A stretch of DNA of 64,000 nucleotides from NCBI GenBank assembly GCA_943735955.1, contig OX030959.1:8388106-8452105 (forward strand), in the 5' to 3' direction. The notes under the pieces were generated by a model that searched no databases, was not told the origin of the DNA, and saw nothing but the letters and a program-made list of their open reading frames with translations. The stretch is from Piscicola geometra (lineage: Eukaryota > Annelida > Clitellata > Hirudinida > Piscicolidae). The translations under genes and the position numbers were made by a program. Shown here in pieces: positions 46,227-58,200 of the stretch (position 1 is the first letter of the stretch; every line of letters begins with the position of its first letter).

Positions 46227-49150
46227 GTGAGCCTTTAAACCCAACAGGCAAGACAGCTCTTATAAGATTTAGTGAAGTGGTTGCCATTTGCTTTTGATGC
46301 TCATTAATTTTTTTAAATATTTGTCTAATTTTAAAACACACAATAATAAAGCATTTTTTCAAATTGCTACTTAAAATTTATTTACTAAGCACATAAATAA
46401 GTGAGTGGCCCAAAAGCTCTCAGGCTCCCACATAACTACACAATGTATAATGCATAATTTCTTCACAACCCTATCTTCTTACTAACATACAAGTCATTTC
46501 TTTTATCTTCAGCAATCCCAGATGAAGCATGCAGAGTGCTCAACTCAAGTGTCAACTTGGCAGCCCTCCTAAACGACCCTCGACTCGCCAAGAGAGAGAG
46601 TGACTTCTTCACAAAGACATGGGGGGAGGCGTTTGCCAAGCCACCCATGCCTTCCACGACCATCCCTGCCGTCTCTATCGACTACTTCCAGCAGTTCATC
46701 CACAACACCAGCACTGTTCGTTTTTCTTTTTATGGTGACTAAAGTAATTACTTCTTCTTATTCCAGGTTTATTATATACAGGCCAAAGTTTCTTTGTCTT
46801 AATTTCTTTCTCTATTCTTTGCGCTCATGCGCATCATGCTGCATGCTTCCAAGCATTTGAGGTCTTTCAAAACCTTCTCTTCTCATCATCATCCGGGTTT
46901 ATATTATACAGACCAACTTCTTTTCCTCTCCTGAGGGTGGGGCCTGTCGGAAAAGTCTCAATCTCTCTCTCCACTCTTTTCTGTCATGGGCATCAGTGCT
47001 GCAGGCCCTCGGGTATTTGAGGTCTTTCTGCACTATCTTTTCTCATGTCTCCTTAGGCTTGCCTGGTCTTTTCGCTCCAGAAACCTCAATTCTTCTAACC
47101 TTGTTGATCCACCCACGATCACGTTGCACATACCCAAACCACCTCATTCTTCTTGCTTGCAGTACAACACCAATATTGTGGTATTCCATAATTTGTTGGA
47201 GCTCTGTTGAACTGATGAGATCTTTTGATTTGATGTTGCACATCCAACGGATCATGGCCCGGTTGTTGCGTTGAAGACGGTTGATTGTTTCTGAGGTGAC
47301 AGCCCAAGTCTCAGAGGCGTGTAACATTGTACTCCTCACACATGAGGTGTACACATGACTTCTGGTTGGAAGTGGAAGGTGTCTGTTTGTCAGTAGAGGA
47401 AGAAGTTGCTGGAATTTTTCTCATGTCACCTAAGTTGCAGAATTCAGAAATGACTTCAAGTTTGTCTTCATCAACAAGAACTTCAACCATTAGTGTTCCG
47501 TCTATCGGTCGAGCTGTGCCTTGACAACTAGCACACTTAATTTGGATCTGAGCGGATGGAGCATCTCTTGTGCACACAGGATGAGCAACTGAGTGGAGAT
47601 GTTGATAGGGTGTTGATAATGATGATGATGTCTTTTTATAATGCGCCAAAGCAAGCTTCAGAGGGGCTATTACACGAAGTCAGTTAGTCAGTCATCCCAG
47701 TCTTGAACTCTGTTTAGGCACCACAGTAAAACTTAAATCAATGTTCTCTATTCTTCTCGGTCTTCTGAGAGTTTTAGCCAGTCTGCTAAATTGACAATGT
47801 CCATGATTCGCAGGCGTACAGAAATATGGACATTAGCAAGGCACGCATCAGACGATTTCGAGCAGAAGGCTTTGTTTTTATCTTTCCAGAGTGGTTTCAG
47901 TTTTGTGAGGACCGCTGTTTGTGCCATTCTGACAAGTATTTCTGATTTTGAACCGGCATCAGGGACAGCTGCACCTACGTATTTGAAGCTTTTGACGGTA
48001 TCCAACTTCTCGCCATGGACCCTTATGTCAGTGTTGATATCTTTATTGTTGTTGGTCATCAGTTTGGTCTGCACTGATTTGCATACCATAGGCTGGAGAT
48101 GTATTGTCTATTCGTTCAACAAGGTTCTTTAGCTCTTTTTCACTCCCGCTGAACCAGATTTGTGAATTGTCTCCCGCCAATGCTTCGTGCTTCCTGGAGC
48201 TTCAGTCATGATTCTTTCTACGAAGATGTTGAGTAGAGTGCGAGGAAGTGAACACTCCTAGCGTGGTTCTGCCAGATATTGTCACTAAGACACTAATAAT
48301 CTTTTATCTTCAGCAAGCGATTCCCAGGTGCTGACGTTGATGTCTGTAGACTTGAGATCGCGCTTGCAGACGTCCTTGTTGCGAAGGTATGGCCTGCCAG
48401 CTGCTCTCCAACCTGAGGCAAGCTCGCCGAATAGCACGTCTTTGGGAAGTCGGCCATCATCCATCCGACGTACATGTCCCAACCATCGGAGACGTCTTTG
48501 GCGAAGAAGAGTGGTCATGCTTGAAATGGCTGCCCTCGCCAACACCTCGTTGTTTGTGACGCGGTCTTGCCATGAGATTCCGAGCATGCGTCGAAGACAC
48601 CGCATGTGGAAAGCGCTCAATCTTTTTTCCTGGTATGCGTATAGTGTCCAGGATTTACTGGCGTAAAGAAGAGTGCTCAGGACACAAGCCTTATACACAG
48701 CTGCCTATGTAAGAGATAAATTAGACATGGCGATCTCTCCCACCGTCATATGAAACATATGACTTATAACTGGTAACTGCTACTTCCCGTGTTTTTTCAA
48801 CACTTTGAAATAAGAAAAATTGCAAAAAACTTTAGAGAAGTGAATACAAGTTTTAACATCTCCCATTTTAATTGATTTTTTTCAATCGCAGATGGGGGGG
48901 AGAGGGTTATTATTGAGAAAAAAATAATTTTGGTGTCAAACTTCTTGTATTGTTAGTGTTAATTATGTCTTAAGTGGACGCCTTGAAATTTAGGAATATA
49001 CAAAACCATTGTTTCACAAACCTATATTGACAATGAGAGAATCAATCTGAAATCAAGAAGCACCCTTTACCACTGCCTACAGAAGCGGCATAGTTATATG
49101 GAGGTTAACAAGAAGTTGGCTCCCAAGAAGCTCACTGAAAGTACACATTT

Positions 49151-49219
<69 letters not shown>

Positions 49220-52200
49220 TATCATCATCTCCAATCCACCATCGCCACACGTTCTATTATCAAATTTTAAAATTAAGAGAATTAAAAAGATTCAGGACTG
49301 CTTCAGCTCTTGGTGGCGAATGCTCCGTTGCTTTTGATTAGTATCTTAAAGGCACTGCAATAGATTGTATTGGAGTGGCGTAGAAGTGATCTCATGTTTA
49401 CGAATGATGAATGTTGCAATCGAAAAGACTAGCTCTTCGAACCTCACTGCAGTTCTGACACTGAAGACTGAAGACCAGCCCATCCCTAAGGTCCGTCATC
49501 ACTTCACTTTCTGTGTTCTCTTCAAGTCAGCAATGGTGTTCTTTAGTTTACAAAGTGGCATTCAAGTTTCGTTTCAGTGCTCAAGCTTATTTAACTGCAT
49601 CATCACACGCCCTCACATCTTCACATTCTCACATTTTGCCCTCACATCCTGCCCTCACATCCTGCCCTCACATCTTGCCCTCACATCCTGCCCTCACATC
49701 CTGCCCTCACATCTTGCCTTCACATCCTGCCCTCACATCCTGCCCTCACATCCTGCCCTCACATCCTGCCCTCACATCCTGCCCTCACATCCTGCCCTCA
49801 CATCCTGCCCTCACATCCTGCCCTCACATCCTGCCCTCACATCCTGCCCTCACATCCTGCCCTCACATCCTGCCTTCACATCCTGCCCTCACATCCTGCC
49901 CTCACATCCTGCCCTCACATCCTGCCCTCACATCCTGCCCTCACATCCTGCCCTCACATCTTGCCCTCACATCCTGCCCTCACATCCTGCCCTCACATCC
50001 TGTCCTCACATCCTGCCCTCACATCCTGCCCTCACATCCTGCCCTCACATCCTGCCCTCACATCCTGCCCTCACATCCTGCCCTCACATCCTGCCCTCAC
50101 ATCCTGCCCTCACATCCTGCCCTCACATCCTGCCCTCACATCCTGCCCTCACATCCTGCCCTCACATCCTGCCCTCACATCTTGCCCTCACATCCTGCCC
50201 TCACATCCTGCCCTCACATCCTGCCCTCACATCCTGCCCTCACATCCTGCCCTCACATCCTGCCCTCACATCCTGCCCTCACATCCTGCCCTCACATCCT
50301 GCCCTCACATCCTGCCCTCACATCCTGCCCTCACATCCTGCCCTCACATCTTGCCCTCACATCCTGCCCTCACATCCTGCCCTCACATCCTGCCTTCACA
50401 TCCTGCCCTCACATCCTGCCCTCACATCCTGCCCTCACATCCTGCCCTCACATCCTGCCCTCACATCCTGCCCTCACATCCTGCCCTCACATCCTGCCCT
50501 CACATCCTGCCCTCACATCCTGCCCTCACATCCTGCCCTCACATCCTGCCCTCACATCCTGCCCTCACATCTTGCCCTCACATCCTGCCCTCACATCCTG
50601 CCCTCACATCCTGCCCTCACATCCTGCCCTCACATCCTGCCCTCACATCCTGCCCTCACATCCTGCCCTCACATCCTGCCCTCACATCCTGCCCTCACAT
50701 CCTGCCCTCACATCCTGCCCTCACATCCTGCCCTCACATCCTGCCCTCACATCTTGCCCTCACATCCTGCCCTCACATCCTGCCCTCACATCCTGCCTTC
50801 ACATCCTGCCCTCACATCCTGCCCTCACATCCTGCCCTCACATCCTGCCCTCACATCCTGCCCTCACATCCTGCCCTCACATCCTGCCTTCACATCTTGC
50901 CCTCACATCCTGCCCTCACATCTTGCCCTCACATCCTGCCCTCACATCCTGCCCTCACATCTTGCCCTCACATTTTGTCCTCACATCCTGCCCTCACATC
51001 CTGCTCTCACATCCTGCCCTCACATCCTGCCCTCACATCCTGCCCTCACATCCTGCCCTCACATCCTGCCCTCACATCCTGCCCTCACATCCTGCCCTCA
51101 CATCCTGCCTTCACATCTTGCCCTCACATCCTGCCCTCACATCTTGCCCTCACATCCTGCCCTCACATCCTGCCCTCACATCTTGCCCTCACATCCTGCC
51201 CTCACATCCTGCCCTCACATCTTGCCCTCACATCCTGTCCTCACATCCTGCCCTCACATCCTGCCCTCACATCCTGCCCTCACATCCTGCCCTCACATCC
51301 TGCCCTCACATCCTGCCCTCACATCCTGTCCTCACATCCTGCCCTCACATCCTGCCCTCACATCCTGCCCTCACATCCTGCCCTCACATCCTGCCCTCAC
51401 ATCCTGCCCTCACATCCTGCCCTCACATCCTGCCCTCACATCCTGCCCTCACATCCTGCCTTCACATCCTGTCCTCACATCCTGCCCTCACATCCTGCCC
51501 TCACATCCTGTCCTCACATCTTCACATTCTCACATCCTGCCCTCACATCCTGTCCTCACATCTTCACATTCTCACATCCTGCCCTCACATCTTGCCCTCA
51601 CATCCTGCCCTCACATCCTGCCCTCACATCCTGCCCTCACATCTTGCCCTCACATCCTGCCCTCACATCCTGCCCTCACATCCTGTCCTCACATCCTGCC
51701 CTCACATCCTGCCCTCACATCCTGCCCTCACATCCTGCCCTCACATCCTGCCCTCACATCCTGCCCTCACATCCTGCCCTCACATCCTGCCCTCACATCC
51801 TGCCCTCACATCCTGCCCTCACATCTTGCCTTCACATCCTGCCCTCACACCCTGCCCTCACATCCTGCCCTCACATCCTGCCCTCACATCCTGTCCTCAC
51901 ATCCTGCCCTCACATCCTGCCCTCACATCCTGTCCTCACATTCTGCCCTCACATCCTGCCCTCACATCCTGTCCTCACATCTTCACATTCTCACATCCTG
52001 CCCTCACATCTTGCCCTCACATCTTGCCCTCACATCTTGCCCTCACATCCTGCCCTCACATCTTGCCCTCACATCCTGCCCTCACATTCTGCCCTCACAT
52101 CCTGTCCTCACATCCTGCCCTCACATCCTGCCCTCACATCCTGTCCTCACATCTTCACATTCTCACATCCTGCCCTCACATCTTGCCCTCACATCCTGCC

Positions 52201-55200
52201 CTCACATCCTGCCCTCACATCCTGCCCTCACATCCTGCCCTCACATCCTGCCCTCACATCCTGCCCTCACATCTTGCCCTCACATCCTGCCCTCACATCC
52301 TGCCCTCACATCTTGTCCTCACATCCTGCCCTCACATCCTGCCCTCACATCTTGCCCTCACATCCTGCCCTCACGTCTTGTCCTCACATCCTGTCTTCAC
52401 ATCCTGCCCTCACATCCTGCCCTCACATCATGCCCTCACATCATGCCCTCACATCCTGCCCTCACATCTTGTCCTCACATCCTGCCCTCACATCCTGCCC
52501 TCACATCCTGCCCTCACATCCTGCCCTCACATCCTGCCCTCACACCCTGCCCTCACATCTTGTCCTCACATCTTGTCCTCACATCTTGCCCTCACATCCT
52601 GTCCTCACATCCTGTCCTCACATCTTGCCCTCACATCCTGCCCTCACATCCTGCCCTCACATCCTGCCCTCACATCCTGCCCTCACATCCTGCCCTCACA
52701 TCCTGCCCTCACATCCTGCCCTCACATCCTGCCCTCACATCCTGCCCTCACATCCTGCCCTCACATCCTGCCCTCACATCCTGTCCTCACATCCTGCCCT
52801 CACATCCTGCCCTCACATCCTGCCCTCACATCTTGTCCTCACATCCTGCCCTCACATCCTGCCCTCACATCTTGCTCTCACATCCTGCCCTCACATCCTG
52901 CCCTCACATCCTGTCCTCACATCCTGCCCTCACATCCTGCCTTCACATCTTGCCCTCACATCTTTCCCTCACATCCTGCCCTCACATCTTGCCCTCACAT
53001 CCTGCCCTCACATCCTGCCCTCACATCTTCACATTCTCACATCTTGCCCTCACATCCTGTCCTCACATCCTGCCCTCACATCCTGCCCTCACATCCTGCC
53101 CTCACATCCTGCCCTCACATCTTGCCCTCACATCCTGTCCTCACATCCTGCCCTCACATCCTGCCCTCACATCCTGCCCTCACATCTTGCCCTCACATTT
53201 TGCCCTCACATCCTGCCCTCACATCCTGCCCTCACATCCTGCCCTCACATCTTGCCCTCACATCCTGCCCTCACATCCTGCCCTCACATCTTGCCCTCAC
53301 ATCCTGCCCTCACATCCTGCCCTCACATCCTGCCCTCACATCCTGCCCTCACATCCTGCCCTCACATCCTGCCCTCACATCCTGCCCTCACATCCTGCCC
53401 TCACATCCTGCCCTCACATCCTGTCCTCACATCCTGCCCTCACATCCTGTCCTCACATCCTGCCCTCACATCCTGCCCTCACATCTTGCCCTCACATCCT
53501 GCCCTCACATCCTGCCCTCACATCCTGCCCTCACATCCTGCCCTCACATCCTGCCCTCACATCTTGCCCTCACATCCTGCCCTCACATCCTGCCCTCACA
53601 TCCTGCCCTCACATCCTGCCCTCACATCTTGCCCTCACATCCTGCCCTCACATCCTGCCTTCACGTCTTGTCCTCACATCCTGTCTTCACATCCTGCCCT
53701 CACATCCTGCCCTCACATCATGCCCTCACATCATGCCCTCACATCCTGCCCTCACATCTTGTCCTCACATCCTGCCCTCACATCCTGCCCTCACATCCTG
53801 CCCTCACATCCTGCCCTCACATCCTGCCCTCACATCTTGTCCTCACATCTTGTCCTCACATCTTGCCCTCACATCCTGTCCTCACATCCTGTCCTCACAT
53901 CTTGCCCTCACATCCTGCCCTCACATCCTGCCCTCACATCCTGCCCTCACATCCTGCCCTCACATCCTGCCCTCACATCCTGCCCTCACATCCTGCCCTC
54001 ACATCCTGCCCTCACATCCTGCCCTCACATCCTGCCCTCACATCCTGTCCTCACATCCTGCCCTCACATCCTGCCCTCACATCCTGCCCTCACATCTTGT
54101 CCTCACATCCTGCCCTCACATCCTGCCCTCACATCTTGCTCTCACATCCTGCCCTCACATCCTGCCCTCACATCCTGTCCTCACATCCTGCCCTCACATC
54201 CTGCCTTCACATCTTGCCCTCACATCTTGCCCTCACATCCTGCCCTCACATCTTGCCCTCACATCCTGCCCTCACATCCTGCCCTCACATCTTCACATTC
54301 TCACATCTTGCCCTCACATCCTGTCCTCACATCCTGCCCTCACATCCTGCCCTCACATCCTGCCCTCACATCCTGCCCTCACATCTTGCCCTCACATCCT
54401 GTCCTCACATCCTGCCCTCACATCCTGCCCTCACATCCTGCCCTCACATCTTGCCCTCACATTTTGCCCTCACATCCTGCCCTCACATCCTGCCCTCACA
54501 TCTTGCCCTCACATCCTGCCCTCACATCCTGCCCTCACATCTTGCCCTCACATCCTGCCCTCACATCCTGCCCTCACATCCTGCCCTCACATCCTGCCCT
54601 CACATCCTGCCCTCACATCCTGTCCTCACATCCTGCCCTCACATCCTGTCCTCACATCCTGCCCTCACATCCTGCCCTCACATCCTGCCCTCACATCTTG
54701 CCCTCACATCCTGCCCTCACATCCTGCCCTCACATCTTGCCTTCACATCCTGCCCTCACATCCTGCCCTCACATCCTGCCCTCACATCCTGCCCTCACAT
54801 CCTGCCCTCACATCCTGCCCTCACATCTTGCCCTCACATCCTGCCCTCACATCCTGCCCTCACATCCTGCCCTCACATCCTGTCCTCACATCCTGCCCTC
54901 ACATCCTGCCCTCACATCCTGCCCTCACATCCTGCCCTCACATCCTGCCCTCACATCCTGCCCTCACATCCTGCCCTCACATCCTGCCCTCACATCCTGC
55001 CCTCACATCCTGCCCTCACATCTTGCCCTCACATCCTGTCCTCACATCCTGCCCTCACATCTTGTCCTCACATCCTAACATCCTCACATTTTGCCCTCAC
55101 GTCCTAACATCTTTCCTCCATAGTAAAGTTCATGTACGCCTACAGATTTTCTTCTCGCCTGACTTTGATCTGAGCAATAGAAGCACCTTCGATGCTGTCT

Positions 55201-58200
55201 TGCCCTGGGCGTCCGTTGTTCGACAACAAACGGAACTCAAGTTCCAGCACCAAGAACATAATTCTTCACAATCACGCATGAAGAGTTCTCATTATGTTGC
55301 TTCTATTCCACAACAAAAACTCTACCAACAAGAACATCAACAAAAACAACAACATCCATCTGACAAGGCACTGATGCAGTCTTCAAAACTTCTGCAGGAA
55401 AAGGTTTCCACTTTTACTCATCACACCACACTACATGGGCGCATTGTTTAATTCATCCGATGCACTCAATCCGTACATCCGATGCGTTTTAAGCGTTGTT
55501 TAATTCATCCGGGTGTGTCGCGAAAGACGTTGTTTAATTCTTCACTACATATTTCGATGTACATCCTATCAACCCTACTCAAAGACGGGTTGATAGGGTT
55601 TATTGATTTATAAATAGAACCTACATCTAATCAAAGCTATTTAGGTTAGCTATAAATGAAATAAATAAATAAAATAAAAGTAAATATGAATGTTATTGGT
55701 TTTATTAATTATTTAAGTAAAATATTTTCTTGAATTATTTTATATATTTATTAAAGTATTAATTTATTTATTCATTAAAGTATTATTTTATTTATTCATT
55801 AAAGTATTTTTTTATTGATTCATTAAAGTATTCTTTTATTGATTCATTAAAGTATTATTTATTTATTCATAAAGTATTTTTTAATTAAATATTATAATAT
55901 TTGTTAATTAAATATTATAATATTTTTTAATTAAATATTATAATATTTGTTAATTAAATATTATAATATTTTTTGATAAATTATTATAATATTTTTTAAT
56001 TAAATATTATAATATTTGTTAATTAAATATTATAATATTTTTTAATTAAATATTATAATATTTTTTATTTATAAAGACCCAAAACTTTTTTGAAGTTGAG
56101 AAAGGCCCTATAGCTTTAAGGAAAAGTTTGTTCAGTTGCAAATTACTAATTTTAAATTAGCTATAGATTCTACAACTAATTTTGAAAAGCATGGAAGCCC
56201 CAAAGTTGAATCAGTGGCAGATGAGAGAGAAAATCAGGCTGGGTCCAGTAGGGAGGGAAGTTAATTTATTTGCAAATAAGTTATGGGCTATAACTTTTAG
56301 TTCAGTTCATTAGGAAATATAGTTTAGTAACTAGACTAACGTGACATTTTTTCAGTTGACTTTAATAATGTAGAAGCCCTAAATGTTGAAGGAAGCAATG
56401 CTGATTCATGTGAGTTGAAGGGAATCTTTATAGTGGTTTTTTTATATGTTACTTGTTAAATAACTTTGCTACTTTACTCATTATGAAACAGAAATATGAA
56501 CCAGACATAGAGAACAAATTATGCAATTAATTGGAAGAAATTTAAAAAAGTTAAAAGTCCAAATGGTTCAGGCTATAAATAAGATGACCCACACTATTCA
56601 ACAGGCCAGAGAAAGAAATTTAGATGCTGTAAACCAGATCATTGAGGATTTTAAGTGATTTTTTTTCATGCATATGAATATATGTTTGAATAAATAAATA
56701 TATGAAACGAGTCTTTTTTCACGTTGAAATTTATTAACAGAACACAATCTTTATTCTTCTAACCGTCCTAAAACTTTTAGGCTAAAAGCAATTTAACAAA
56801 ATGGAAAAAGTAATTTATTGTGAAAAAATTAGAGATCGCGTAACAGTTATTGTTTAAATCATAAATTTCTTTTACAGCTATCGCTGTTAGAAAGTCTAAA
56901 ACAATGTTCTTGTTTACATCCTAAATTTTCTCTAATGCCGTTGTTTATTTTTTCTTAAACCTATCAATCCGATGCATGCACCCGAGATTTCAGGTTTAAG
57001 ATTTAAGGAGAATTAAACAATGCGCCCCATCTCACTACACTACACTACACTACACTACACCACAACATACCGCTACACCACTACACTATACTTCACTACA
57101 GTGCACCACCTTACAATATCATCATCATCATCATGCCGTGACTGAGTTAGTCGTTGGGGGAAAAATAAAAAAGAAGAGGCAGCTATCGTCATACTGTTCT
57201 GTTGTTAGCAGCGTTGAGAAGACTGCTCAAGGGAAGAGACGTCCACTTTTTCACATTGTCTATCCAGATATATGTCTATCCGACTTTCTTGTAGCGGGCC
57301 TGTAGCACCGTCTTGGACAGTGAATCGTGCCTGACGACGTTGTCAAACCAAGTCAACTTTCGACGTTTCACAGTTGCTAAAAGAGGTTCTTGTTGTCCTA
57401 ATAGTTCTCTTGTAATCTGATGGACGTAGTTGTTGGTTCTGTGCTCCAAGTAAGAGATGCCGTGGAGTTTACGGAGAGATTTAGATTCAACGACCTGTAT
57501 CTTGGGGAGCGGGGATGATTTAGATGGTAGACGACTCAAAGGTTGCCTGTTTGAATCCCTGATGAGCAACCGTGAACTATCATATACCTAGTGTGGTGTT
57601 TGTGACGTATGCATAGAAAGATGTGTACGTCGTATGGAGTGGCGCCTCTGGTGCCTAAGAACCATGATTCATAGAACCATTGTAACATGGCCTGCGTCTG
57701 TCAGGCTGTGAGTAATACTAACCATTAAATAAATAAATAAATCTTGCGTTCTGTTTCCGCGTTAATCGTCCAGGTCTCGCTGCTGGATCCGTCCATCAGA
57801 TCGATGTCGTCAGCAAACCTCAAGTTGGAGATTGACCTGCCACCAATAGAGTTGGTACAATGATGCTTTTGGAAAGTTTCTGAGTTTCTTGCATTATTCT
57901 TTCTAGGAAAATTTTGAAAAGAACAGTGGAAAGCAGACACCCTTGACGAACTCCCTCTGGTGTTTTTAAGAATTTTTCTAACTGCCCTTTGAGAAGTACT
58001 GCACTGTTGGCGTTTTTATAGAGGTCTTTGATTATATGTATTAGCTCTTCATCAAAGTTGTAATCTTTCATTATGCGAAGCAAACCGTTATGCCAAACGC
58101 AGTCGAACGCTTTTTCAAAGTCTATAAAGTTGTGGTAGATATCGCGTTGGAGTTGCAGGTGTTTTTCTGTGATCAGCCTGCAGTTGAAGACCTTCTTCAC

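Larger units (their letters stand above)
55437..57027 (+). mobile_element. TIR DNA transposon in VPS54 intron 5
   Basis: Both ends read GGGCGCATTGTTTAATTC (18 bp perfect on opposite strands). CAT flanks each side, so the duplication is CAT or AT. GGG ends with an AT target suit ISL2EU/IS4EU; a 3-bp target would suit PIF/Harbinger. Subterminal CATCCGATGCA motifs recur. 55,730-56,070 holds AT-rich 23-bp repeats. 56,515-56,657 is a coding-like exon. It lies 33 bp past the exon 5 donor. Confidence 0.75.

Noticed and set aside
46986..48666. Plus-strand ORFs in VPS54 intron 2
   Set aside because: Antisense of LINE reverse-transcriptase fragments; no splice phase match to VPS54.
49365..55451. Three overlapping ORFs of 1,700-2,000 codons (SCPHILPSHPALT repeats)
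   Set aside because: All frames of a 13-bp minisatellite. The only real coding parts are VPS54 exons 4 and 5 at its edges.
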